From positions 1-5,675 of the forward strand of contig CANHYD010000167.1 of NCBI GenBank assembly GCA_947464705.1: a stretch of 5,675 bases of DNA. The letters are read 5' to 3'. Below, piece after piece: positions 1-5,675 of this stretch; position 1 is the stretch's first letter; each line of letters starts with the position of its first letter. The notes under the pieces are model-generated. The model had not been told where the DNA came from, did not search any database, and saw only the letters and a list, made by a program, of their open reading frames with translations. The stretch is from Verrucomicrobiota bacterium (GTDB lineage: Bacteria; Verrucomicrobiota; Verrucomicrobiia; Limisphaerales; UBA9464). A program made the translations under genes and the position numbers.

Positions 1-1
1 G

Positions 2-421
2 GAATTTCATGCCGACGCGGATTCGCTTCCTTGGGTTGCTGGCGCTATCCAAGGCACGGCCAGTTCAGCGCGGATGGCGGAAGCGCAAGATTGGGAGACT
101 GAGTACAACAACTACATCCTGAACGTGGCGGTGGTCGACGGGGTTGAGGCCGCCATTCAGCACATCCACAGCCATGGTTCGGGTCACAGTGAAGCCATCG
201 TGACGGCGGATCGCGCGGTGGCCGAACGGTTCCTGGCCGAGGTGGACTCGGCTGCAGTTTATTGGAATGCCTCCACCCGGTTCACCGACGGAGGCGAATA
301 CGGGATGGGAGCAGAAATCGGGATCAGCACCGACAAGATCGGCGCCCGGGGACCGATGGGTCTCGACGAGCTTTGCAGTTACAAGTGGCAAGGCTTCGGC
401 ACGGGCCAAGTGAGGGCCTGA
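2..421 (+). CDS. proA: Gamma-glutamyl phosphate reductase, C-terminal part (5' end outside window)
   Basis: Glutamate-5-semialdehyde dehydrogenase reduces gamma-glutamyl phosphate with NADPH in the second step of proline synthesis in the cytoplasm. The frame is open from the first bases of the window and gives 139 residues before a TGA stop, about the last third of a family usually near 420 residues. The conserved C-terminal signature is clear: a DWETEY segment (fragment residues 30-35), a GSGHSEAIVT segment (59-68), VDSAAVYWNASTRFTDGG (81-98), GAEIGIST (103-110) and ARGPMGL (115-121), ending SYKW-x-G-x-G and RA much like the E. coli protein. The catalytic cysteine region lies upstream of the window. 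An internal ATG at 74 is not the start, because family similarity continues upstream of it. The gene converges on ftsH. Nothing suggests a pseudogene in the visible part. Confidence 0.95.
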   Translation, partial: EFHADADSLPWVAGAIQGTASSARMAEAQDWETEYNNYILNVAVVDGVEAAIQHIHSHGSGHSEAIVTADRAVAERFLAEVDSAAVYWNASTRFTDGGEYGMGAEIGISTDKIGARGPMGLDELCSYKWQGFGTGQVRA

Positions 422-427
422 AAGACA

Positions 428-469
428 ATCGGCGCGGAAACCAACCCGAGGGTTTGTTGCCGCGCCGAT
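428..469. terminator. Long imperfect hairpin between proA and ftsH, possible bidirectional terminator
   Basis: A perfect 10-bp inverted repeat, ATCGGCGCGG (428-437) with CCGCGCCGAT (460-469), is extended inward after an A-G mismatch by three more pairs (439-441 with 456-458), then after a second mismatch by AACCC (443-447) with GGGTT (450-454). It starts 6 bases after the proA stop and lies 48 bases beyond the ftsH stop. On the + strand a run of six T (483-488) follows, but 13 bases after the stem. On the - strand the bases after the stem read TGTCTTTC, only moderately T-rich. The structure is seen directly; terminator function, and use by both genes, is inferred from its place between convergent genes. 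Confidence 0.65.
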
Positions 470-517
470 GATGAGACTCCGATTTTTTAGCCGCCGGTTC
501 AGAGCCCGACCACTATC

Positions 518-2527
518 TCAGGCAGCCGCCGGAGCCGCGCTACCGAACCCGGGGAGTTTCGGGGGAACGGGCTTGATGACCTCAGGCAGCGGAGTGGCGG
601 CTTGGGCCCCGCTCGGGGGATCCACTTTGTCGCTACCCGTCGAGTGGGGGGTGAAGGTGCCCGTGCGAACAATGTCCGCCACTTGCGATCCTTCGAGAGT
701 CTCGTGCTCCAAGAGCGCTCGGGCGACCAGTTCTACTTTGTCCCGATGCTCGGTTAGGATGTCGTTGGCCGTCTTGAAACCCGTGTCGATGATGCGCTTG
801 ACCTCGGCATCGATCCGCTGGGCGGTGGATTCGCTGTATTCTTTGGAGCGCATCATGTCACGGCCGAGGAAGACGTATTCTTGGGACTCGCCGTAGAGGA
901 CCATGCCCAATTGATCACTCATGCCCCAATGCATGACCATGGCCTTGGCCATCGAGGTGGCCTGCTGAATGTCGCCGGAGGCACCGCTGGAAATATCGTC
1001 GGTAAACATCTGCTCAGCGATGCGCCCAGCCATGGTGACCGCGATGAGATCATTGAGTTCTTTCAGCCGGCGGTTGTGAATGTCTTCCTTCGGCAGGTAC
1101 ATCGTGGCGCCCAAAGCCTGACCGCGAGGAATGATGGTCACCTTGTGCAAGGGATGGGTGTGCTTGAGCACCACATTGACGACGGCGTGGCCGGCCTCAT
1201 GCCAAGCGGTGCCGGTCTTTTCCTCTTCCGACATGGCCATGCTGCGACGCTCACGGCCCCAGCGCACTTTGTCGCGAGCCTCTTCCAACTCGTCCATGCC
1301 GATGGACTTCTTGCCAGTCCGAGCCGCCAGCAAGGCGGCTTCGTTGAGCAGGTTGGCCAGTTCAGCGCCTGAGAAACCCGGAGTTCCGCGGGCGATCACC
1401 GAGAGGTCCACCGCGCCATCGAGCTTCACATTCTTGGCGTGCACCTTGAGAATAGCCTCACGTCCGCGGACATCGGGAAGATTGACGGTGACCTGACGAT
1501 CGAAACGTCCCGGGCGGAGCAGGGCGGGATCCAACACATCGGGGCGGTTGGTGGCCGCGATGATGATGATGCCTTCTTGGGTGTCGAAGCCATCCATCTC
1601 CACCAGCAGGGCGTTCAGAGTTTGTTCGCGTTCGTCGTTGCCGCCGCCGAGCCCGTGACCGCGGCTGCGTCCGACGGCATCGATTTCGTCGATGAAAATC
1701 AGGCAGGGGGTGTTCTTGCGGGCCTGTTCGAACATGTCGCGAACACGGCTGGCACCGACGCCAACGAACATTTCCACGAAGTCGGAACCGCTAATGCTGA
1801 AGAAACTGGCATCGGCCTCACCAGCGATGGCTTTGGCGAGCAGCGTTTTACCCGTTCCGGGCGGCCCCACCATCAAGATACCTTTGGGAATGCGACCGCC
1901 GAGCTTCTGGAACTTCTTGGGGTCTCGCAGAAATTCCACCAGTTCAGACACCTCATCCTTGGCCTCCTCGACACCGGCCACATCTTTGAAGGTGGTCTTG
2001 TTGCGATCTTTGGTGAGCAATCGGGCCTTGGACTTGCCAAAGCTCAGGGCTCCCTTGCCGGCCGCTTTAATTTGACGCAGGAAGATGAACCAAATGAGAA
2101 CGCCACCCAGGATCAATGGAGCCGCACTCATCAAGAACGTCGTCCAGTTGCCGGAACGCTCCATCGAGCGAAAACCGTGGACCTTATAGAGGTTGTCCAA
2201 GGTTTCAGGAGTCACCCGCATTTCGACCCGGAACGGAACAAAATTAGTGCCGCTGGAGTCGGAAGGGTAGGTTCCACGGACCACTTCCAATATTTGTTGG
2301 GGATTGTTTTCGATGACGCCATCCCGAACGAGGTTCGAATTGACCAGTTGGAAGAACACTTGCGGTGCGAGGTTCTTCTCGCCCAAGCCGCGGGATTGTC
2401 GATTCCAGAAAACGAGCGCTAAGCCCAACAAGATGAGAGCTGGCCAGATCAACCAATTTTGGTTGGGTATCTTGGGCTCCCCTGGTCGGTTACCTCGGTT
2501 GCCCTGCGGAGAAAGGTCCTCAGACAT
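518..2527 (-). CDS. ftsH: ATP-dependent zinc metalloprotease FtsH
   Basis: Membrane-anchored AAA+ protease that forms hexamers at the inner membrane and degrades misassembled membrane proteins and some cytosolic regulators. The 669 residues carry the full family order: hydrophilic N-terminus; first membrane segment about 24-41; extracytoplasmic domain about 45-128; second membrane segment about 131-150; AAA+ module with Walker A GPPGTGKT (221-228), FVGVG pore loop (254-258), Walker B LIFIDEID (276-283), and second region of homology ATNRPD (325-330) with arginine fingers R338 and R341; then the zinc peptidase with HEAGH (443-447) and probable third zinc ligand D519 in SGASGD. All key residues are present, so the enzyme should be active. 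It is slightly longer than the E. coli protein (644), partly through a Pro/Ala-rich tail (about 625-669). The ATG at 2527 is chosen because a short polar N-terminus ahead of the first membrane segment is normal; no good Shine-Dalgarno is seen, only AGG about 15 bases upstream. Confidence 0.98.
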   Translation of the reverse strand: MSEDLSPQGNRGNRPGEPKIPNQNWLIWPALILLGLALVFWNRQSRGLGEKNLAPQVFFQLVNSNLVRDGVIENNPQQILEVVRGTYPSDSSGTNFVPFRVEMRVTPETLDNLYKVHGFRSMERSGNWTTFLMSAAPLILGGVLIWFIFLRQIKAAGKGALSFGKSKARLLTKDRNKTTFKDVAGVEEAKDEVSELVEFLRDPKKFQKLGGRIPKGILMVGPPGTGKTLLAKAIAGEADASFFSISGSDFVEMFVGVGASRVRDMFEQARKNTPCLIFIDEIDAVGRSRGHGLGGGNDEREQTLNALLVEMDGFDTQEGIIIIAATNRPDVLDPALLRPGRFDRQVTVNLPDVRGREAILKVHAKNVKLDGAVDLSVIARGTPGFSGAELANLLNEAALLAARTGKKSIGMDELEEARDKVRWGRERRSMAMSEEEKTGTAWHEAGHAVVNVVLKHTHPLHKVTIIPRGQALGATMYLPKEDIHNRRLKELNDLIAVTMAGRIAEQMFTDDISSGASGDIQQATSMAKAMVMHWGMSDQLGMVLYGESQEYVFLGRDMMRSKEYSESTAQRIDAEVKRIIDTGFKTANDILTEHRDKVELVARALLEHETLEGSQVADIVRTGTFTPHSTGSDKVDPPSGAQAATPLPEVIKPVPPKLPGFGSAAPAAA

Positions 2528-2678
2528 GAATTATGTTCGTAACCTATCAGTGACTGGGATCCTGCGCAAATGTTGGATCTTAATGATTCAGTACCCAGCG
2601 CCACGGCTGGGATGGCTCCGTTATCGGGTTTCGCCGCTTTCCGTCTGCCGATGCTCCGGCTAAGACTTCTCCACCTCC
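2528..2678. promoter_or_regulatory. Divergent intergenic region between ftsH and the lactate permease gene
   Basis: This 151-base gap separates the start codons of two divergent genes, so it should contain promoters for both. On the - strand TAAGAT (2577-2582, read in reverse) is a passable -10 element about 50 bases before the ftsH start, but no good -35 lies at the usual distance. No convincing sigma-70 pair was found for the permease. Neither gene has a clear Shine-Dalgarno. Promoter presence is inferred from gene layout rather than from strong motifs. Confidence 0.45.
2594..2611. promoter_or_regulatory. Small inverted repeat in the divergent promoter region, possible operator
   Basis: CCCAGC (2594-2599) is repeated in inverted form as GCTGGG (2606-2611) around a 6-base centre, GCCACG. 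It lies about 70 bases upstream of both the ftsH and the permease start codons. It could be a regulator binding site or a short leader hairpin. A 6-bp repeat of this GC content can occur by chance, so the call is weak. Confidence 0.2.
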
Positions 2679-4295
2679 ATGCCGTGGTCTCAACCATTGG
2701 ATCCCTTGGGCAACCCGTGGCTTTCCACCACGGTCGCAGCCATTCCCGTTTTGCTACTCTTGGGACTCGTGGCTTGGGGACGACTGCGCGTGGGCGTGGC
2801 GGCCCTTCTGGCCTTGGGGGCGGCATTGGGTGTGGCGCTGTTCGCGTTTCGGATGCCGATCTCAGCCGCCGTAGGTGCTGCGGCCTATGGCGGGGCCTAC
2901 GGGTTGTTTCCGATCGGCTGGATAGTCCTTAATGTGATGTTCTTGCATGCACTGACGGTCCGGTCGGGATTGTTTCAGGAATTGAAGGAGCAATTGGTGC
3001 GGTTGGCCCCGGATCCCCGGATTCAGGTGATCCTCATAGCCTTCTGTTTTGGGGCATTCATTGAGGGTGCGGCGGGATTTGGAGCTCCGGTGGCGATCAC
3101 GGCCGCGTTGCTCCTCCAGTTGGGGTTTTCGCCGATCCACGCCAGCGGATTGTCGCTGATCGCCAACACGGCTCCCGTGGCCTTTGGTAGCATTGGCATC
3201 CCGATCACGACGTTAGCCCAAGTGACCGACCTGGATGTTCTCAAACTCTCGGCGATGGCCGGGCGGCAATTGCCCGTGTTTTCGGCCATCATCCCGCTGT
3301 GGATCGTCGGAGCCGTGTCGGGGTGGCGCGGGATTCGCGACGTCTGGCCCGTGGCTATGGTGGCGGGAGTTTCTTTCGCGTTGATGCAGTTTCTGGTGAG
3401 CAATTTTCATGGACCCTGGCTGGTGGATTCCATTTCGGCTTTGGTGAGTCTGGGAGCGGTGTTGTGGATGCTGCGCCGCCAGCAGAGAGGCTGTGTGGTG
3501 GAGACTCGGATCTCGGGAGTTGCGCCGATGAGTTCGCGGTGGTGGAGACCTTGGGTGCCTTGGGGGATTTTGACTGTGGCCATCTTTGCTTGGGGTACAC
3601 GACCCGTGAAAGAGACCTTGGACCGGCTGGCTTCACCGTCACTTCCGGTCCCCGGCATTCATGAGCGGGTCATGAGGACTCCGCCGGTCGTTCGGGTGTC
3701 CAAGGTCGAAAAAGTGGAGCTGAAACTCAATGTGCTGTCGGCCACCGGGACGGGCATTCTTTTGGCCGCCGGGTTGAGCGGCCTGTGGATGGGTTATTCG
3801 ACGCGCAGTTTGCTCAAGATCTGGTGGGAGACCTTGATCGCAGTCCGACAATCGCTCCTGACCATCGCGGCCATGCTGGCTCTTGGGAATGTCACCAAGC
3901 TCTCCGGAGCCGATGCCACGCTGGGGATGACCTTGGCCAAAACGGGTGTGTTCTACCCATTCTTCGGAACTCTACTGGGTTGGTTGGGCGTGGCCCTGAC
4001 GGGATCCGACACGGCCTCCAATGTGCTGTTCGGTTCCTTGCAGCGGATCACCGCTGAACAGCTCGGGCTCAGTCCTTACTTGATGTGTGCGGCCAATTCG
4101 ACCGGCGGGGTCATGGGCAAGATGATCGACGCCCAGAGCATCGTGGTCGCAGGCGTCTCAGCGCAGGCCCATGGGCACGAGGGAAAGATTCTTCGGTTCG
4201 TCTTTGGGCACTCGCTGGTGCTGGCCGCTCTGATTAGCGCGTGGGTTGCTGCACAAGCCTATTGGCCGCCCCTGCAGGCTACCGTGGTCAAGTGA
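2679..4295 (+). CDS. lldP: L-lactate/glycolate permease, LldP family
   Basis: Inner-membrane transporter of the lactate permease family (TC 2.A.14), whose characterised members LldP and GlcA import L-lactate, D-lactate and glycolate with protons. The 538 residues are close to the family norm (E. coli LldP 551, GlcA 560). Family hallmarks visible: N-terminal W-x-Q-x-x-DPLGNPWLS (3-16), FIEGAAGFGAPVAI (127-140), the RTPPVV and LSATGTGILLAA segments (333-338, 353-364), TGSDTASNVLFGSLQ (441-455) and ANSTGGVMGKMIDAQSI (472-488). Roughly 12-14 hydrophobic segments span the protein, with a polar loop about 306-350. An in-frame TAA at 2661 leaves the ATG at 2679 as the only reasonable start. The bases before it (CCACCTCC, 2671-2678) are not a Shine-Dalgarno. 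No lactate dehydrogenase or glycolate oxidase gene lies in the window, so which hydroxy acid is carried cannot be told; the symbol denotes the family. Confidence 0.93.
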   Translation: MPWSQPLDPLGNPWLSTTVAAIPVLLLLGLVAWGRLRVGVAALLALGAALGVALFAFRMPISAAVGAAAYGGAYGLFPIGWIVLNVMFLHALTVRSGLFQELKEQLVRLAPDPRIQVILIAFCFGAFIEGAAGFGAPVAITAALLLQLGFSPIHASGLSLIANTAPVAFGSIGIPITTLAQVTDLDVLKLSAMAGRQLPVFSAIIPLWIVGAVSGWRGIRDVWPVAMVAGVSFALMQFLVSNFHGPWLVDSISALVSLGAVLWMLRRQQRGCVVETRISGVAPMSSRWWRPWVPWGILTVAIFAWGTRPVKETLDRLASPSLPVPGIHERVMRTPPVVRVSKVEKVELKLNVLSATGTGILLAAGLSGLWMGYSTRSLLKIWWETLIAVRQSLLTIAAMLALGNVTKLSGADATLGMTLAKTGVFYPFFGTLLGWLGVALTGSDTASNVLFGSLQRITAEQLGLSPYLMCAANSTGGVMGKMIDAQSIVVAGVSAQAHGHEGKILRFVFGHSLVLAALISAWVAAQAYWPPLQATVVK

Positions 4296-4347
4296 TGCAG
4301 ACGGTTTGTGTGGCAGGCTCGGGGCGCGGAGTCTGGCTCGAGTAGCC

Positions 4348-5475
4348 TCACTCGGCCATGGTCTCGGGATCGATCCCCACGGAGTGGCACCAGTCGCGGT
4401 AGGCGACGGGGGATATTTCGCTCGGCTTGATCTCACTACGCCCTCCCCAGAATACGTTGGTGTATCCTACCGGGATGCCCGCCTCGGCCAGGTGCTGGTC
4501 GATGGCCGCCTTGTGGGCCAAGACCATGGCCTTGTCGGTCCCATGGGCGACACCCATGATGTTGACGTTGCGAAACTCCGGGCCGCCCTCGCGCCAGTAG
4601 GCGTGGGTCATGATGAAGTGACGCCCCACCTCTCGGCCCGCAGCCTCTTCGAGTCCCGGAGGCACAGCCCAATGGAACAGCGCATTGAACTTGGTCACCC
4701 GTTCGCCGGAAGCGAGCGGTTTGACGTGCTCGAGGAAGGTGCTGAAGCGACCGATGACTTTACGCTGATTCAGTGCCTCGGCGATGGCGTGAAACTCTTC
4801 GGTGGCAAGGCCCGCTTCCCGGGCGCGTCCTGCCCACAAATCCTCCGCCAATTCCTGCGGTGTGAACTCGCGTTTCAACGCCGTCAGAACCTTCCATTCG
4901 GCATCGCTGAGCTGGGTCACCTGAACGGCGACGGATTCGGCGGGTTCATCAGCCCGGGCACCGGGTTCCATGCCGCGTCGGCGCACATGGCCTACGCCGA
5001 GAGCGAAGAGCTTCTTGGCGGACATGAGGCGGTAGTGCTCGGCGCCGATGATTCGAGCCAGAAAAGCTGCATGTTTTTCCAGCGAATAGCCCTGAGGCAC
5101 TTTCAGGGTGGTCCATAGTTTGTAATTCGAACCGGGAGTCGCCGCATCCGTGGAGCGCAAAACAACGTGCCCGCTGAAGGGGTCGTTTTGGAAGAGGTGT
5201 TCGAAGGCTTTATCGAGCCGGTCGGCCGGTACCTGCCAGGCGCACAGAGCTCCTTCGGCCAGACTGGTGGCGAGGAGCGTTTGGCGGATCCGGCGAATCA
5301 CACCGGCGGCGAGCATCGCGTGCAGACGCTCGAGGACGAGACCCGTTGGCAGGTCGGCCAATCGGGCGATTTCGCCGATCGGGTCGCGCGGATAGCCCTG
5401 AATACGATCTTCGCTGATCGCAAGAATGCGTGCGTTGAGCGGATCGGTTGTGTCGATGGGGACGGCGCTGAGCAT
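4348..5475 (-). CDS. Tandem AsnC/Lrp-like protein related to siroheme decarboxylase (AhbA-AhbB/NirDL type)
   Basis: A 375-residue protein made of two related halves. Each has a winged-helix part followed by an AsnC-type alpha/beta domain: HTH about 11-63, AsnC-like about 64-162, linker about 163-187, second HTH about 188-243, second AsnC-like domain about 244-363. ERLHAMLAAGVIRRI (49-63) and YKLWTTL (118-124) match the first-domain pattern of siroheme decarboxylases, which convert sirohaem to didecarboxysirohaem on the way to haem or haem d1. In the second half GRFSTFLEH (242-250), THAYWR (290-295) and the MGVAHG segment (307-312) match the AhbB/NirL-like pattern. Annotation pipelines might call this an Lrp/AsnC transcriptional regulator. 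The ATG at 5475 is supported by GAGG 8 bases upstream. It lies 10 bases after msrP on the same strand, implying cotranscription. The family resemblance is good; the enzymatic role is inference, since the first half has a changed motif (HVVLR, 103-107). Confidence 0.7.
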   Translation of the reverse strand: MLSAVPIDTTDPLNARILAISEDRIQGYPRDPIGEIARLADLPTGLVLERLHAMLAAGVIRRIRQTLLATSLAEGALCAWQVPADRLDKAFEHLFQNDPFSGHVVLRSTDAATPGSNYKLWTTLKVPQGYSLEKHAAFLARIIGAEHYRLMSAKKLFALGVGHVRRRGMEPGARADEPAESVAVQVTQLSDAEWKVLTALKREFTPQELAEDLWAGRAREAGLATEEFHAIAEALNQRKVIGRFSTFLEHVKPLASGERVTKFNALFHWAVPPGLEEAAGREVGRHFIMTHAYWREGGPEFRNVNIMGVAHGTDKAMVLAHKAAIDQHLAEAGIPVGYTNVFWGGRSEIKPSEISPVAYRDWCHSVGIDPETMAE

Positions 5476-5483
5476 GAGGGAAA

Positions 5484-5487
5484 CCTC
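5484..5487 (-). promoter_or_regulatory. Ribosome binding site of the siroheme-decarboxylase-like gene, overlapping the msrP stop
   Basis: On the - strand the sequence reads TGAGG, followed after 8 bases by ATG. TGA is the msrP stop codon and GAGG is the Shine-Dalgarno core, so they share the bases G and A. This supports the chosen start at 5475 and suggests translational coupling to msrP. It contrasts with ftsH and the permease gene, which lack such a site. Confidence 0.7.
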
Positions 5488-5675
5488 AGACCTTCCGTTT
5501 CGGATACAACTTGGCCACGAGGTCGGCGTAGCCGTTCAGGTACTGGGTCGGAATCCGTTCGCCGGTATCCACCACGCGCTCAGAGGCCTGACTCCAACGC
5601 GGGTGCGGCACCTGCGGATCGACGTTGGATTCGAAGGGATACTCTTGGGGATTGAGTGTCTCCCAGAGGGTGGCC
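5486..5675 (-). CDS. msrP: Protein-methionine-sulfoxide reductase catalytic subunit MsrP (YedY), C-terminal part (5' end outside window)
   Basis: MsrP is a periplasmic, Tat-exported molybdopterin enzyme of the sulfite oxidase fold that repairs oxidised methionines in proteins, normally taking electrons from the haem-containing membrane protein MsrQ. Only the last 62 residues are in the window, read from the - strand (first full codon at 5674) to TGA at 5486-5488. They match the family C-terminus closely: LWETLNPQEYPF (fragment residues 3-14), NVDPQVPHPRWSQASER (17-33), then IPTQYLNGYADLVAKLY (41-57). This is the counterpart of the E. coli YedY end, with its NVNP, HPRWSQATER and FNGYA segments. 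The molybdenum-binding cysteine and the signal peptide lie outside the window. The partner msrQ often sits directly downstream, but here the next gene is the siroheme-decarboxylase-like one. Confidence 0.88.
   Translation of the reverse strand, partial: ATLWETLNPQEYPFESNVDPQVPHPRWSQASERVVDTGERIPTQYLNGYADLVAKLYPKRKV

Noticed and set aside
489..532. Direct repeat AGCCGCCGG at 489-497 and 524-532
   Set aside because: The second copy encodes the Ala/Pro-rich end of FtsH, and such GC-rich 9-mers recur by chance; there is no sign of an attachment site or mobile element.
1439..2422. A 327-codon open frame on the + strand opposite ftsH
   Set aside because: It lies wholly antisense to a clearly conserved ftsH coding sequence, has no recognisable motif, and long antisense frames are common in GC-rich genes. 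The same applies to the shorter frames at 468-896, 881-1372, 1131-1496 and 1692-2075.
2449..2826. A 125-codon - strand frame covering the ftsH-permease intergenic region
   Set aside because: It overlaps the starts of both divergent genes, is rich in Pro and Arg as expected of GC-rich shadow frames, and has no recognisable domain.
4335..4347. Short inverted repeat GGCT-N5-AGCC between the convergent permease and siroheme-decarboxylase-like genes
   Set aside because: Only 4 bp of stem and no T-run on either strand; too weak to call a terminator. Nothing else is visible in this 52-base gap.
4246..5118. A 290-codon open frame on the + strand overlapping the end of the permease gene and running antisense to the siroheme-decarboxylase-like gene
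   Set aside because: The - strand protein has recognisable two-domain homology, while this frame has no motif and would overlap the permease end. It is a codon-bias shadow, as is the frame at 5167-5655.
4348..5475. Plain Lrp/AsnC transcriptional regulator
   Set aside because: Ordinary Lrp proteins are about 150-160 residues with a single HTH and a single ligand domain. This one has two fused copies with siroheme-decarboxylase-type motifs, so the plain regulator label is less likely, though a regulatory role is not excluded.

Overview
The window carries five protein genes, two of them cut by the window edges: proA (3' end, + strand), ftsH (complete, - strand), an L-lactate/glycolate permease of the LldP family (complete, + strand), a two-domain AsnC/siroheme-decarboxylase-like protein (complete, - strand) and msrP/yedY (3' end, - strand). 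All assignments come from recognising conserved protein motifs by eye; no search was run. No tRNA, rRNA, CRISPR array, insertion sequence or phage gene was seen.

Organism: the DNA is GC-rich and densely coding, and FtsH, MsrP and ProA look typically bacterial. MsrP is normally a periplasmic enzyme of Gram-negative bacteria. The ftsH and permease starts lack a clear Shine-Dalgarno sequence, as is common in several phyla outside Proteobacteria and Firmicutes. A Verrucomicrobiota or related PVC-group bacterium is a plausible but weakly supported guess.

Layout: proA ends at 421 and runs tail-to-tail into ftsH, whose stop is at 518. The 96-base gap holds a long imperfect hairpin (428-469) that could terminate transcription from both sides. 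ftsH and the permease gene are divergent, separated by a 151-base region (2528-2678) that must hold both promoters. The permease gene runs tail-to-tail into the siroheme-decarboxylase-like gene, with a 52-base gap. That gene follows msrP on the - strand after only 10 bases, and its ribosome binding site overlaps the msrP stop codon, so the two are very probably one operon.

How they fit together: proA (proline synthesis), ftsH (membrane protein quality control) and the permease (carboxylate uptake) have no evident shared pathway. The link worth attention is msrP with the siroheme-decarboxylase-like gene. MsrP is a molybdenum enzyme that usually pairs with the haem-containing membrane protein MsrQ; here its immediate downstream partner instead resembles a tetrapyrrole-modifying enzyme or a regulator derived from one. 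I see no clear sign of a wholly new system; this pairing and the uneven active-site motifs of the fusion protein are the most interesting items.
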